Shown: in pieces, positions 42,108 through 50,337 of the stretch
Numbering within the stretch: position 1 is the stretch's first letter
Layout: each line of letters opens with the position of its first letter
Assembly (NCBI GenBank): GCA_910578505.1
Contig: CAJTPV010000011.1
Coordinates: 16,662-80,661 of the forward strand
From: an uncultured Oscillospiraceae bacterium
GTDB lineage: Bacteria; Bacillota; Clostridia; Oscillospirales; Oscillospiraceae
Direction of reading: 5' to 3'
Length of the DNA stretch: 64,000 bases
The notes under the pieces: model-generated
What the model saw: the letters and a program-made list of their open reading frames with translations, nothing else
Databases searched by the model: none
Told to the model about the DNA's origin: nothing
Position numbers and translations under genes: made by a program

Positions 42108-43178
42108 TCATTCGAGGCCGCCGAAAGCGTCATCCAGCGAAAACCCTGTCATCACAGCACTCATGAACTGATCCAAAACGCCGTCGAGCACCGGCACGCC
42201 CTCGTCCTCAATCAGCCGAACGCCCACCGCTTTGCAGGTGTCCCGAAGCAGGGAGCCGAGCCAATCACTGCGCACATAGACGGCGGCGGGCCGCCCATGC
42301 GCCTGTATGTAGTTGAGCAGCATGGAGGGGGCGACTACATAGTCCGGATCGTCCGGTCCGGCCAAATTTTGATCCAGCACATAACCGGAACCCTTGTCCA
42401 CCAGAAACGCCATATGCGCGCAGAGCGGCGGGGAATCCTTATCCTCCTGCACCGGTACCGGGAGATAAAAAGAATCTATTTCCAGCTTGATTTTCGTCTT
42501 TTTGACCCGCTTCAGGCGGGCCAGCAGGAGGTCGTCCTGCAGAGTCAGCGTCCGGTCCATCTTCGGCGCGGGCATGGGGATCACGGCGTTCATCCACATG
42601 TCCTTTTCCGGGTCATACCAGCGGGTCAGCGTCTCTCCGGCATCAAAATCCACCTTGAGCTTGCCCTCCATATAGCACAGGCAAAGCATCGCCAGGTTTT
42701 GCAGCGCCGCTATGAGAAGCTCCGCCTGCTGGGCATCCAGAAACCAGGGGAACTGTCCGGGCTTCATGGCGCGGAAAAATATCCACTGGTTATGGCCGCG
42801 AAACCGCAGGCCCAGCTGCTTCATGACAGCGCGGTCCGCCTTCTGCGCGTCCTCCCGGTCGCCAAAAAGGCAGGCCAGGCAATCCTGCTCCAGTGCGAGC
42901 AGCTCCGGGCTGTGCGCGTCCTGGTCCAAAAGGCGATTAAGCCGTACGAGGGACTCTTTTCCCGGATAGACGGAGATGCCGTAGGTCATTCCCCCCTGCC
43001 CCATGACGGAGCAGTAAACAGGTTCGTTTTGACCGGGGAGACGCAGCACCAGAATGTCCGTATCGCTCAAGGCGCGCCATGGAGCCAGCTTCTTTAGATT
43101 GCCGGCAACCTCGTACAGGGCCTCCCATTGCTCCAGGGATGGTTCGGCGGGGTGCGGAGTGGATCTCTCTTTGCTCAT
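42108..43178 (-). CDS. DUF7309/DUF6930-like protein
   Basis: 356 residues, soluble. I recognise it only loosely as the DUF7309 (N) plus DUF6930 (C) type: ISVYPGKESLVRLNRLL in the N-half and AVYVRSDWLGSLLRDTCKAVGV near the C-terminus. Function unknown. Start at 43178 follows AGGAGG; promoter TTGACT-17-TATACT (43243-43271) on the minus strand. Single gene. Confidence 0.6.
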   Translation of the reverse strand: MSKERSTPHPAEPSLEQWEALYEVAGNLKKLAPWRALSDTDILVLRLPGQNEPVYCSVMGQGGMTYGISVYPGKESLVRLNRLLDQDAHSPELLALEQDCLACLFGDREDAQKADRAVMKQLGLRFRGHNQWIFFRAMKPGQFPWFLDAQQAELLIAALQNLAMLCLCYMEGKLKVDFDAGETLTRWYDPEKDMWMNAVIPMPAPKMDRTLTLQDDLLLARLKRVKKTKIKLEIDSFYLPVPVQEDKDSPPLCAHMAFLVDKGSGYVLDQNLAGPDDPDYVVAPSMLLNYIQAHGRPAAVYVRSDWLGSLLRDTCKAVGVRLIEDEGVPVLDGVLDQFMSAVMTGFSLDDAFGGLE

Positions 43179-43403
43179 AGCGGTTCCTCCTGAATGTTTG
43201 TCTGGCAAGAGTAAAATCAGTGTAAATGGGGTGGGTGCTTTCAGTATATACGTTTTACCAACCGAAGTCAAATCGGATTTGGCAACAATGCCTCATAATC
43301 CTCCTGTGATTCTTCCGGGATCCCCTTGGACAAGTGATCCGAAAGACGGTCCACTGTATAGCGCTTCTCGATGTTTCCGCCGAAACTCAAGGGTCACAAC
43401 ATA

Positions 43404-43432
43404 TTGACAAACCGCATAAGCTACAGTATAAT
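43404..43432 (+). promoter_or_regulatory. Consensus promoter of the NiCo-riboswitch/CDF transcript
   Basis: Perfect TTGACA (43404-43409), 17-bp spacer, perfect TATAAT (43427-43432). Transcript start near 43439, so the riboswitch starts about 50 bases into the leader. Confidence 0.88.
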
Positions 43433-43488
43433 TAGATAACTCTTTGCACTGCATTACATTCTGTATGGAATGCGAGATCAACAGTACA

Positions 43489-43598
43489 AACTGAGCAGGC
43501 GATGACTTTGGGTCATGGGGCCGGGCCGCTGAAAGGCGGCAGCAGATCGCACACAATGCATCTGTGGGACAGTTGTATGTTCCACAGATGTGTTTTTT
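43489..43598 (+). ncRNA. NiCo (czcD-type) riboswitch with terminator
   Basis: The aptamer at 43489-43574 matches the known NiCo architecture: outer stem AACTG/CAGTT, CTGAGCAGGC, GCCGGGC, GGCGGCAGCAGAT, and ATCTGTGGGACAG. The terminal arm GCATCTGTGG can pair instead with TTCCACAGATGTG followed by TTTTTTT (43581-43598), giving a terminator. Co2+ or Ni2+ binding would favour the aptamer and allow read-through into the CDF exporter gene. Confidence 0.88.
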
Positions 43599-43686
43599 TC
43601 ACATTTTGGGAACGATCCATCTCAAGCTGGTGCCAATAAGAGGAATCATCACTGCCGCCGCTGCGGCAGAACAGGAGGATTATCTT

Positions 43687-44613
43687 ATGACAGTCAACAA
43701 GAAAAATCGGTCCAAAAGCGTCCAGTCCGGAGTAAGCATCAATGAAAATGCCATTATACGGCGCATCTCGCTGATCGGGATTGTGGGAAATGTGGCGTTG
43801 TCCGCATTCAAGCTGTTCGCCGGGATTGCCGGCAGCTCCGGGGCTATGGTATCCGATGCAATCCACTCCCTTTCTGACGTTTTCGCAACATTTATTGCCT
43901 TCCTCGGCGTCCGCTTGTCTAAAAAAGCGGCAGACCAAAAACATCCTTACGGACATGAGCGTTTTGAGTGCGTCGCTTCGCTGCTGCTGGGCGTGATCCT
44001 TCTGATCACCGGGCTTGGAATTGGCCGGGCGGGACTTGAAAAAATTTTGGCGGGCAGCTACGAGACCCTGGCCGCTCCCAGCGCAATCGCGCTGGTTGCC
44101 GCAGTCGTTTCTATCCTATCAAAAGAGGCCATGTACTGGTACACCCGGCACTATGCCATAGTATTAAACTCCCCGGCGTTTATGGCGGATGCGTGGCATC
44201 ACAGGTCGGACGCTTTTTCCTCCATCGGCTCGCTGACCGGCATTGCGGGCGCTATGCTCGGATTCCCTGTTATGGACAGTATCGCAAGCGTTGTGATCTG
44301 CCTGTTTATCTTAAAGGTTTCCTATGACATTTTGAAAGATGCCATTGCAAAAATGCTGGACACATCTTGCGGCGAGGACTACGAAAAGGCTTTGACAGCC
44401 TATATCGCCGCACAGGAGGACGTGGTGCAGGTGGATATGCTCCATTCGAGGATGTTTGGAAATAAGACATATATCGAGTTGGAGCTCCAGGTTGACGGCA
44501 ATTTGCCGCTCCGGGAGGCCCACGCCATCGCCGAGCGCATTCACGACAGCGTGGAAGCGCATTTTTCAGAGATCAAGCACATCACCATCCATCTGAATCC
44601 CTCAGCGCTTTGA
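43687..44613 (+). CDS. Cation diffusion facilitator (Co/Ni exporter)
   Basis: 308 residues. Six membrane segments; metal site residues in SDAIHSLSD (TM2) and DAWHHRSD (TM5), HPYGHERFE between, and a cytoplasmic C-terminal domain of the ferredoxin-like CDF type. The riboswitch ahead implies export of cobalt and/or nickel. Start at 43687 follows CAGGAGG; the open frame upstream runs back through the riboswitch terminator and is not coding. Confidence 0.92.
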   Translation: MTVNKKNRSKSVQSGVSINENAIIRRISLIGIVGNVALSAFKLFAGIAGSSGAMVSDAIHSLSDVFATFIAFLGVRLSKKAADQKHPYGHERFECVASLLLGVILLITGLGIGRAGLEKILAGSYETLAAPSAIALVAAVVSILSKEAMYWYTRHYAIVLNSPAFMADAWHHRSDAFSSIGSLTGIAGAMLGFPVMDSIASVVICLFILKVSYDILKDAIAKMLDTSCGEDYEKALTAYIAAQEDVVQVDMLHSRMFGNKTYIELELQVDGNLPLREAHAIAERIHDSVEAHFSEIKHITIHLNPSAL

Positions 44614-44690
44614 AGCCGGTGTCTGTGCCGCGTTTTCTTATGGCGGCGTGCGTGTGTGAAGGTCTTCACAGTTTATTTACAAGTAGCCCC

Positions 44691-44719
44691 TTGACAATCG
44701 GGGGAGAATATAGTATAGT
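44691..44719 (+). promoter_or_regulatory. Promoter of PerR-like gene
   Basis: Perfect TTGACA (44691-44696), 17-bp spacer, TATAGT (44714-44719). Confidence 0.75.
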
Positions 44720-44758
44720 TCCGTTGTAAGGATTCAATCCCAATTAGGAGCGATACCG

Positions 44759-45142
44759 ATGGAGGAAAGAAACACCCTGCAAAAGACGATCATCCACCGG
44801 ACCCTGTGCAATATGCGGGGACAGCATCCCACCGCTACAGCGGTGTACACGGAGGTCCACAAGGATCACCCCACCATCAGCCGGTCCACGGTGTACCGCG
44901 TACTGGCAAGAATGGCCGAGGAGGGAAAGATCCTTCGTCTGGAGCTGGCCGCCAGCGACACCCGCTATGACGGCCAGACTATGCCCCACAGCCATGTCCG
45001 CTGCCGCGTGTGCGGCACAGTGGCCGATATCCCGGCTGTGGAGATGCGCGCGCCGTCCGCCACCGCGGGGTTTACGCTGGAGGACTGCACGGTGATCTAC
45101 CGGGGCCTGTGCCCCGCTTGCCGGAAGGCGGAAGCATTCTGA
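44759..45142 (+). CDS. Fur family regulator (PerR-like)
   Basis: 127 residues. Winged helix with TISRSTVYRVLARMAEEGKI, regulatory HSHVRCRVCG (His and C-x2-C zinc site) and second zinc pair CPAC near the end. It lies ahead of reverse rubrerythrin, a usual PerR target in clostridia, so peroxide sensing through Fe oxidation is likely. LTTAGGAG-type ribosome site (TTAGGAG). Confidence 0.85.
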   Translation: MEERNTLQKTIIHRTLCNMRGQHPTATAVYTEVHKDHPTISRSTVYRVLARMAEEGKILRLELAASDTRYDGQTMPHSHVRCRVCGTVADIPAVEMRAPSATAGFTLEDCTVIYRGLCPACRKAEAF

Positions 45143-45212
45143 TAGCAACGCCCCTCCGGGCGTCTATAATTCAAGTATGTCAAATTTATTTTGCAAAAGG
45201 AGATTTACAGTT

Positions 45213-45755
45213 ATGAAGAAGTGGGTTTGCCCTGTCTGCGGTTATGTCCATGAGGGAGACGTGCCCCCCGAGAAGTGCCCCCAGTGCGGCGTCCCCGGTT
45301 CCAAGTTCACTGAGCAGAAAGCGGAGATGAGCTGGGCCGCCGAGCACGTGGTCGGCGTGGCCGCCGGCGTGGACGCGGAGATCCTGGAGGGCCTGCGCGC
45401 AAACTTTGCCGGTGAGTGCACCGAGGTCGGCATGTACCTGGCTATGGCCCGCGTGGCCCACCGTGAGGGCTATCCCGAGATCGGCCTGTACTGGGAGAAG
45501 GCCGCCTATGAGGAGGCCGAGCACGCCGCCAAGTTTGCCGAGCTGCTGGGCGAGGTGGTCACCGACTCCACCAAGAAGAACCTGGAGATGCGGGTTGAGG
45601 CCGAGAACGGCGCTACCGCCGGCAAGATGGCCATCGCCAAGAAGGCCAAGGAGCTGGGTCTGGACGCCATCCACGACACCGTCCACGAGATGGCCCGGGA
45701 CGAGGCCCGTCACGGCAAGGCCTTCAAGGGCCTGCTGGAGCGCTACTTCAAGTAA
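45213..45755 (+). CDS. Reverse rubrerythrin (NADH peroxidase)
   Basis: 180 residues. N-terminal rubredoxin-like [Fe(SCys)4] domain (CPVCGY ... CPQCG) and C-terminal diiron four-helix domain (FAGECTEVGMY, EEAEHAAKF, MARDEARHGKAF). The domain order is that of reverse rubrerythrin, the oxygen/peroxide-detoxifying enzyme of clostridia. Start at 45213 follows AAAAGGAG. Its stop overlaps the next start by one base. Confidence 0.93.
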   Translation: MKKWVCPVCGYVHEGDVPPEKCPQCGVPGSKFTEQKAEMSWAAEHVVGVAAGVDAEILEGLRANFAGECTEVGMYLAMARVAHREGYPEIGLYWEKAAYEEAEHAAKFAELLGEVVTDSTKKNLEMRVEAENGATAGKMAIAKKAKELGLDAIHDTVHEMARDEARHGKAFKGLLERYFK

Positions 45756-45958
45756 TGGAGTATAAGAGCAACGACGTCATTTGCAAGTGCAAGCAGGTGA
45801 CGCTGGCCGACATCGACCATGCACTGCATACGCACACGAGCCTCCATAACGTACTGAAGGAGTTTGACGAGGTTCAGAAGCTGACAGGCTGTTCTACCGG
45901 CTGCGGCGGCTGCCATGACAAAATCGTGGGCGTGATTTCGGAGATCATCAGCGGCTGA
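45755..45958 (+). CDS. BFD-like [2Fe-2S]-binding protein
   Basis: 67 residues. Four Cys in the bacterioferritin-associated ferredoxin pattern: VICKCKQVT and GCSTGCGGCHDK. Coupled to the reverse rubrerythrin gene (start and stop overlap), so it may supply electrons or iron to it. Confidence 0.85.
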   Translation: MEYKSNDVICKCKQVTLADIDHALHTHTSLHNVLKEFDEVQKLTGCSTGCGGCHDKIVGVISEIISG

Positions 45959-45999
45959 CCGGGCAAAATGCAAATAAAAAACGGGAGAGGAATTGTATC

Positions 46000-46329
46000 A
46001 TGAAAATCCGTATTGATAAAGACATCGTGGAGATCATTCCTGAGCACGCCGCCGAGGCCGCGGAGCTGGAGGCCCTGTGGATCAAAATGGGCAACTGCAC
46101 CGGCGGCACCAAGCGCCTGGAGCCCATGGGCACCTATATGAAGAGCGAGGACAAGTCGGCGAAGTTCCACATCGAGGGACTGACTGCCGAGGAGATCAAG
46201 GCCCAGCCCACGGTCCTGGCCCCCTATGACACCGACGTGTACTGCTATATCTGCAACCGCACCGAGCACATCAAGGCCGGCGATCCCATCCCCGTCTGCT
46301 GCGGCAGGCTGATGGAGATCCTCGACTGA
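46000..46329 (+). CDS. Small Cys-rich protein of the rubrerythrin operon
   Basis: 109 residues. Not assigned to a named family. The C-terminus has a likely metal site: CYICNRTEHIKAGDPIPVCCG. It may bind iron or zinc and act with the rubrerythrin. AGAGGAATTG precedes the ATG. A terminator follows. Confidence 0.65.
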   Translation: MKIRIDKDIVEIIPEHAAEAAELEALWIKMGNCTGGTKRLEPMGTYMKSEDKSAKFHIEGLTAEEIKAQPTVLAPYDTDVYCYICNRTEHIKAGDPIPVCCGRLMEILD

Positions 46330-46348
46330 GCGCGTATCAAAACAGCCC

Positions 46349-46386
46349 AAAGGCCCGGATCCCTTTTCATGGGGATTCGGGCCTTT
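46349..46386 (+). terminator. Terminator of the rubrerythrin operon
   Basis: 15-bp stem AAAGGCCCGGATCCC / GGGATTCGGGCCTTT (one G-T pair), 20 bases after the stop. Confidence 0.75.
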
Positions 46387-46516
46387 CCTGTGGCCGAGAG
46401 GCCCCTGATGCACCGGCATCGGGGGCGGCTTTCGGTATCAGGGGGATAAATCGGAAGACCCCTCCATAGATATAGATACTAGAGACTACGGCTGCGGGCC
46501 GCAATGGGAGGTTACT

Positions 46517-47257
46517 ATGCTGGGATACATTATCTATGGAGACGGGCCCAGGAAGCCGGAGCTGGAGGAGCGCCGGCTGCCGGGCGGAACGTTCACCGCG
46601 CTGCGGATGGGACAGGCGGCCCATCCCAACGGGCCCCTTGCCCTGAGCCGGGCCAGGAAAAGCGCCCGGCGGCTGCGGGAGGCCGGCGTGAGAAGCGCTG
46701 TCTTTCCGGTGGATTTTCCATATACCGCCCTCTTCATCCGGCAGGGCGTCTGTCCGGTGGATACGCTGCCCCTGCGCCGCGCCCTGGCCGCGCCCCTGAC
46801 CAGGCGGCGGCTGGAGGAGCAAGGGCTGGCCTCCACCGAGGCGGTGGTGGCCGTAGCCGGGGAGCGGGCCAGCCGGGAGCTGCTGGAGACGGCCAAGGCC
46901 CTGGCCCTGAGCTACCGGTATGTGCTGCTGAGCGCCCGGGGCGGGGAGGAGGAATTCGCCAGGAGCCTGCGGCGGGAATACGGCGTGTCACTGCTGCTGC
47001 GGCCCGCAAAGGAGCAGCTGGACCGGGCAGACGCGCTGCTGCTGTTTGCCCCCCGTGGTGACCTGGCGCTGGAAAACCCGATTCTGTACACCCTCTATCC
47101 GGGGGGCGAGGCCGGACGGGGCCGCCTGCCCCTGCGCCTGCCGGAGGCGCTGGCCAGCCGGCTGGAGCCCAACTGCGGCTTTGAGCAGCTGGCCGCCGCA
47201 CTGTACGCCATGGGCGGGCTGACGCTGGAAACCCTTTTGGCGGAAATTTCCTGCTGA
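46517..47257 (+). CDS. Hypothetical protein upstream of greA-lysS
   Basis: 246 residues, rich in Arg, Leu and Ala; no signal peptide or membrane segment. I do not recognise a domain. It has a Rossmann-like rhythm in the middle (STEAVVAVAG, YVLLSARGG, ADALLLFAP). GGGAGG precedes the ATG. The base composition and codon use fit the host core genome, and greA follows from its own promoter. Confidence 0.6.
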   Translation: MLGYIIYGDGPRKPELEERRLPGGTFTALRMGQAAHPNGPLALSRARKSARRLREAGVRSAVFPVDFPYTALFIRQGVCPVDTLPLRRALAAPLTRRRLEEQGLASTEAVVAVAGERASRELLETAKALALSYRYVLLSARGGEEEFARSLRREYGVSLLLRPAKEQLDRADALLLFAPRGDLALENPILYTLYPGGEAGRGRLPLRLPEALASRLEPNCGFEQLAAALYAMGGLTLETLLAEISC

Positions 47258-47287
47258 ACAGGGCCGCCGGCGGGCTTTTTCCGGGGC

Positions 47288-47316
47288 TTGACAGAAGGGG
47301 GAAATGCTTATATAAT
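47288..47316 (+). promoter_or_regulatory. Consensus promoter of greA-lysS
   Basis: Perfect TTGACA (47288-47293), 17-bp spacer, perfect TATAAT (47311-47316). Confidence 0.9.
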
Positions 47317-47401
47317 GCAGAGAATGGATAGATTCATGCCGCAGGGAGGTCCGTGATTGGCCACCTTATGCGGATACGGAAGATCGAAAGGATAGATGAC
47401 C

Positions 47402-47875
47402 ATGAAAAAAGAATTCAAAATGAGCCAGGCCCGCTTTGACGAGCTGCAGAAGGAGCTCAATTATCTCAAAACCACCCGCAGCGACGAGGTGGCTGAGATG
47501 ATCAAGGTGGCCCGCGGCTTCGGCGACCTGAGCGAGAACAGCGAGTACGACGAGGCGAAAAACGAGCAGGGCAAGCTGTACTCCCGCATCGGCGAGCTGG
47601 AAAATATTCTGCTCCACGCGGTGATTCTGGAGGAGGGCGACATGCCCACCGGACAGGTCACCATCGGCTCCACGGTGACCGTGACCACAGTGAAGGGCGG
47701 GAAGAGCCGCAGCTTCAAAATCGTGGGCAGCCAGGAGGCCGACGCCATGCACGGCATCATCAGTGAGGATTCCCCCTTCGGCAAGGCGCTGATGGGCGCG
47801 AAGGAGGGCGATCATGTCACCGTCGCCGCGCCGGCGGGAGATATTGCATACACGGTGGATAAGATCGAGCGCTGA
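47402..47875 (+). CDS. greA: Transcription elongation factor GreA
   Basis: 157 residues, normal length. N-terminal coiled coil with the DLSENSEYDEAK tip whose acidic pair enters the RNA polymerase secondary channel, and C-terminal FKBP-like domain (DSPFGKALMGAKEGD). It stimulates cleavage of backtracked RNA. The ATG at 47402 is preferred: AAAGGA is 9 bases away but only 3 from the ATG at 47396. Confidence 0.95.
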   Translation: MKKEFKMSQARFDELQKELNYLKTTRSDEVAEMIKVARGFGDLSENSEYDEAKNEQGKLYSRIGELENILLHAVILEEGDMPTGQVTIGSTVTVTTVKGGKSRSFKIVGSQEADAMHGIISEDSPFGKALMGAKEGDHVTVAAPAGDIAYTVDKIER

Positions 47876-47905
47876 CAGGCGCTGATACAGAATAGGAGAA
47901 AGAAT

Positions 47906-49402
47906 ATGGCTGAGAAGACAAACGCCGGGGACCAGCAGCAGGACCTGAGCGAGATCCTGCGCATCCGCCGGGAGAAGCTGAGCGCCCTGCAGGAGGAGGG
48001 CCGGGACCCCTTCCAGGAGACCAAGTATACGGTGAGTCACCACGCCCAGGAGATCAAAGACCGGTTCGAGGAGCTGGAAAACAGCGAGGTCACGGTGGCG
48101 GGGCGGCTGATGAGCAAGCGGGGAATGGGCAAGGTCAGCTTCTGCGATTTGCAGGATAAATCCGGGCGCATCCAGCTCTATGCCCGCAGGGATGAGATGG
48201 ACCCGGAGGCGTATAACCGGTTCAAAAAGTATGATATCGGCGATATTGTGGGGGTGAAGGGGCAGGTGTTTCGCACCCAGCGGGGGGAGATGAGCGTACG
48301 GGTCCAGGAGATCACCCTGTTGTCCAAGTCTCTGCTGCCCCTGCCGGAGAAGTTCCACGGCCTGACCGACAAGGAGACCCGGTACCGGCAGCGGTATGTG
48401 GATTTGATCGTGAATCCGGAGGTGCGGCGGAATTTCGAGGTGCGCAGCGCATTTGTGAAGTATCTGCGCAATTTCCTGGATAACCGGGGCTATATGGAGG
48501 TGGAGACACCGGTGCTGAACACCATCAGCGGCGGTGCCACGGCCCGGCCCTTTATCACCCACCACAACACCCTGGACATTGACATGTATATGCGCATCGC
48601 CACGGAGCTGCCGCTGAAGCGGCTGATCGTCGGCGGCATGGAGCGGGTCTACGAGGTGGGCCGTATCTTCCGGAACGAGGGCATGGACACCAAACACAAC
48701 CCGGAGTTCACCACAGTGGAGCTCTATGAGGCATATGCCGATTTCAACGATATGATGGACCTCTTTGAGGAGCTGCTCAGCGGCGCGGCAAAGGAGCTCT
48801 GCGGCGGCTACCAGCTGTCATGGCAGGGGGAGGACATCGACTTGACGCCGGGCTGGCCCAGGCTGTCCATGGCGGAGGCTGTGAAGCAGTATGTGGGGAT
48901 CGATTTCATGGCAGTGACCGACGATGGGGCGGCAGTAGCCGCCGCCAGGGAGGCCGGTGTGGATATGGACGGTGTGGAGCCCACCTGGGGCCACGCACTG
49001 TACGAGTGTTTTGACCAGAAGGTGGAGTCCAGGCTGGTGCAGCCTACCTTTATTACCATGCATCCGGTGGATGTGTCCCCGCTGGCCAAGCGGTCGCCCA
49101 AGGACCCGCGGGTTACAGAGCGGTTTGAGCTGTTTATCTGCCGCAGTGAGATGGGGAATGCTTTTTCGGAGCTGAACGACCCCATTGACCAGCGGCAGCG
49201 CTTTGAGAAGGAGGTGGCGGACCGCCTCAGCGGAAACGATGAGGCCGGGATGATGGATGAAGATTATCTGACCGCTATGGAGTATGGTCTGCCGCCTACC
49301 GGCGGGCTGGGCATCGGAATCGACCGGTGCGTGATGCTGCTGACCGGCAGCGATTCCATCCGGGATGTGATCCTGTTCCCCACGATGAAGCCCCTGGACT
49401 AA
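47906..49402 (+). CDS. lysS: Lysyl-tRNA synthetase, class II
   Basis: 498 residues. OB-fold anticodon-binding domain (VAGRLMSKRGMGKVSFCDLQD), motif 1 (GYMEVETPVLN), motif 2 (FRNEGMDTKHNPEFT) and motif 3 (GIGIDRCVMLLTG). It charges tRNA-Lys. ATAGGAG precedes the ATG, 30 bases after greA, same transcript. Confidence 0.97.
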   Translation: MAEKTNAGDQQQDLSEILRIRREKLSALQEEGRDPFQETKYTVSHHAQEIKDRFEELENSEVTVAGRLMSKRGMGKVSFCDLQDKSGRIQLYARRDEMDPEAYNRFKKYDIGDIVGVKGQVFRTQRGEMSVRVQEITLLSKSLLPLPEKFHGLTDKETRYRQRYVDLIVNPEVRRNFEVRSAFVKYLRNFLDNRGYMEVETPVLNTISGGATARPFITHHNTLDIDMYMRIATELPLKRLIVGGMERVYEVGRIFRNEGMDTKHNPEFTTVELYEAYADFNDMMDLFEELLSGAAKELCGGYQLSWQGEDIDLTPGWPRLSMAEAVKQYVGIDFMAVTDDGAAVAAAREAGVDMDGVEPTWGHALYECFDQKVESRLVQPTFITMHPVDVSPLAKRSPKDPRVTERFELFICRSEMGNAFSELNDPIDQRQRFEKEVADRLSGNDEAGMMDEDYLTAMEYGLPPTGGLGIGIDRCVMLLTGSDSIRDVILFPTMKPLD

Positions 49403-49498
49403 ATTCCAGCACAAAATATTTGGAGAAACGACTGTTTTTCAGGAAAAACCAGCGAAAACAGCCTGATTTGTTGCAAAGCAGGAAATGCGTTTTTGAGT

Positions 49499-49518
49499 TT
49501 TACGACAGATTTACGACA
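49499..49518. repeat. Short direct repeat TTTACGACA x2
   Basis: TTTACGACA at 49499-49507 and 49510-49518 (11-bp period) about 100 bases after lysS, at the border between core genes and the mobile-element patchwork. Confidence 0.5.
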
Positions 49519-49542
49519 AATGAAAAGGATTTGGTATGGCAA

Positions 49543-49574
49543 AAGAAGTACCAGCCTCATGGCTGGTACTTCTT
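49543..49574 (-). terminator. Terminator after yedK-like remnant
   Basis: Perfect 14-bp stem AAGAAGTACCAGCC / GGCTGGTACTTCTT with TCAT loop; T-tail on the minus strand. Confidence 0.8.
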
Positions 49575-49575
49575 A

Positions 49576-50120
49576 CTATATTGCGGCACCACTCTCCAAG
49601 GCCGGTTGCAGAGCCGTCAATTTTGCCGAGGCCATTCCAGTATCATGGAGCCAAGGCACCACTTCATCATCCGTCAGCAGGACCGGCATCCGGTCATGGA
49701 CATTGATGATAGTGTCATTGGGGGCAGTTGTCAGGATCACAAACCGTTCCTCCCCCTGAAAAGTGTTCCAAAGCCCGGCCAGATACAGCCTGTCCTGCCC
49801 CGGCAGCCAAAACCGGTACTTTGTCTTTTTCCAATCCCACTCATAGAAGCCGGTCGTAGGCACGATACATCGCCGCTCCAGCAGGGATCGGCGGAACATC
49901 GGTTTATCCAGCGCCGTCTCACCCCGTGCATTGATGATGACCCCCTTGCCTTTGAAACTGGGGAAACCCCAGGCCATCGGCTTGGGGGTCATGTTTTGTC
50001 CGTCCGGAAGCAGGATAGGTGCGGCGTTGGTGGGAAATATCTCCCCGGTGTGGATACTGACAGCCCCAAACCGCGCCTGCACCTCAGCCACAATCTGGGC
50101 GATCTCCTTGGACTGCTCCG
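49576..50120 (-). pseudogene. SOS response-associated peptidase (YedK/HMCES), N-terminus missing
   Basis: About 175 residues align from QSKEIAQIVAEVQ onward: NAAPILL, MAWGFPSFKG, INARGE, RCIVPTTGFYEW and HDRMPVLL are the SRAP motifs. The first 10 or so residues are absent, including Cys2 that forms the DNA-protein crosslink at abasic sites, and no start codon with a ribosome site is found. Upstream the frame runs into an oppositely oriented polymerase fragment. Confidence 0.75.
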
Positions 50121-50132
50121 GCGGACGGCGTT

Positions 50133-50333
50133 GTGCAGTTGTCTCTGTTCCCGGAGGTACAAAAAGCCCAGCGCCGGGCCGATATCGACCGGGCGCTGGA
50201 TAAAATCAGGGGTAAATATGGGTATCACAGTATCCGCAGGGCCATTACGCTGGTGGATCCAACCCTGGATTTGGATGCCAAAGGAGAGCATATTATCCAC
50301 CCTATCGGGTTCCTGGGGACGCTCCAGGGATAG
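50133..50333 (+). pseudogene. Y-family DNA polymerase (UmuC/DinB-like), C-terminal fragment
   Basis: 66 residues: QLSLFPEVQKAQRRADIDRA and KIRGKYGYHSIRRA match the C-terminal tail of UmuC/DinB-like proteins carrying a beta-clamp binding QLSLF motif. The polymerase core is missing; the fragment lies head-to-head with the truncated yedK gene, its usual mobile-element neighbour. Confidence 0.7.
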
Positions 50334-50337
50334 TGGT

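Noticed and set aside
43268..43390. Possible 40-codon minus-strand gene end
   Set aside because: Starts right after a stop, has no ribosome site, and lies over the promoter of the DUF6930-like gene; too weak to call, at most a fossil.
43564..43686. N-terminal extension of the CDF protein
   Set aside because: Would translate the riboswitch terminator; the ATG at 43687 has a strong ribosome site.
44711..44760. Per/Fur box ahead of the PerR-like gene
   Set aside because: Looked for an inverted TTATAAT-type box and found none convincing near either the regulator or the rubrerythrin start.
47366..48697. 443-codon minus-strand open frame
   Set aside because: Shadow of greA and lysS.
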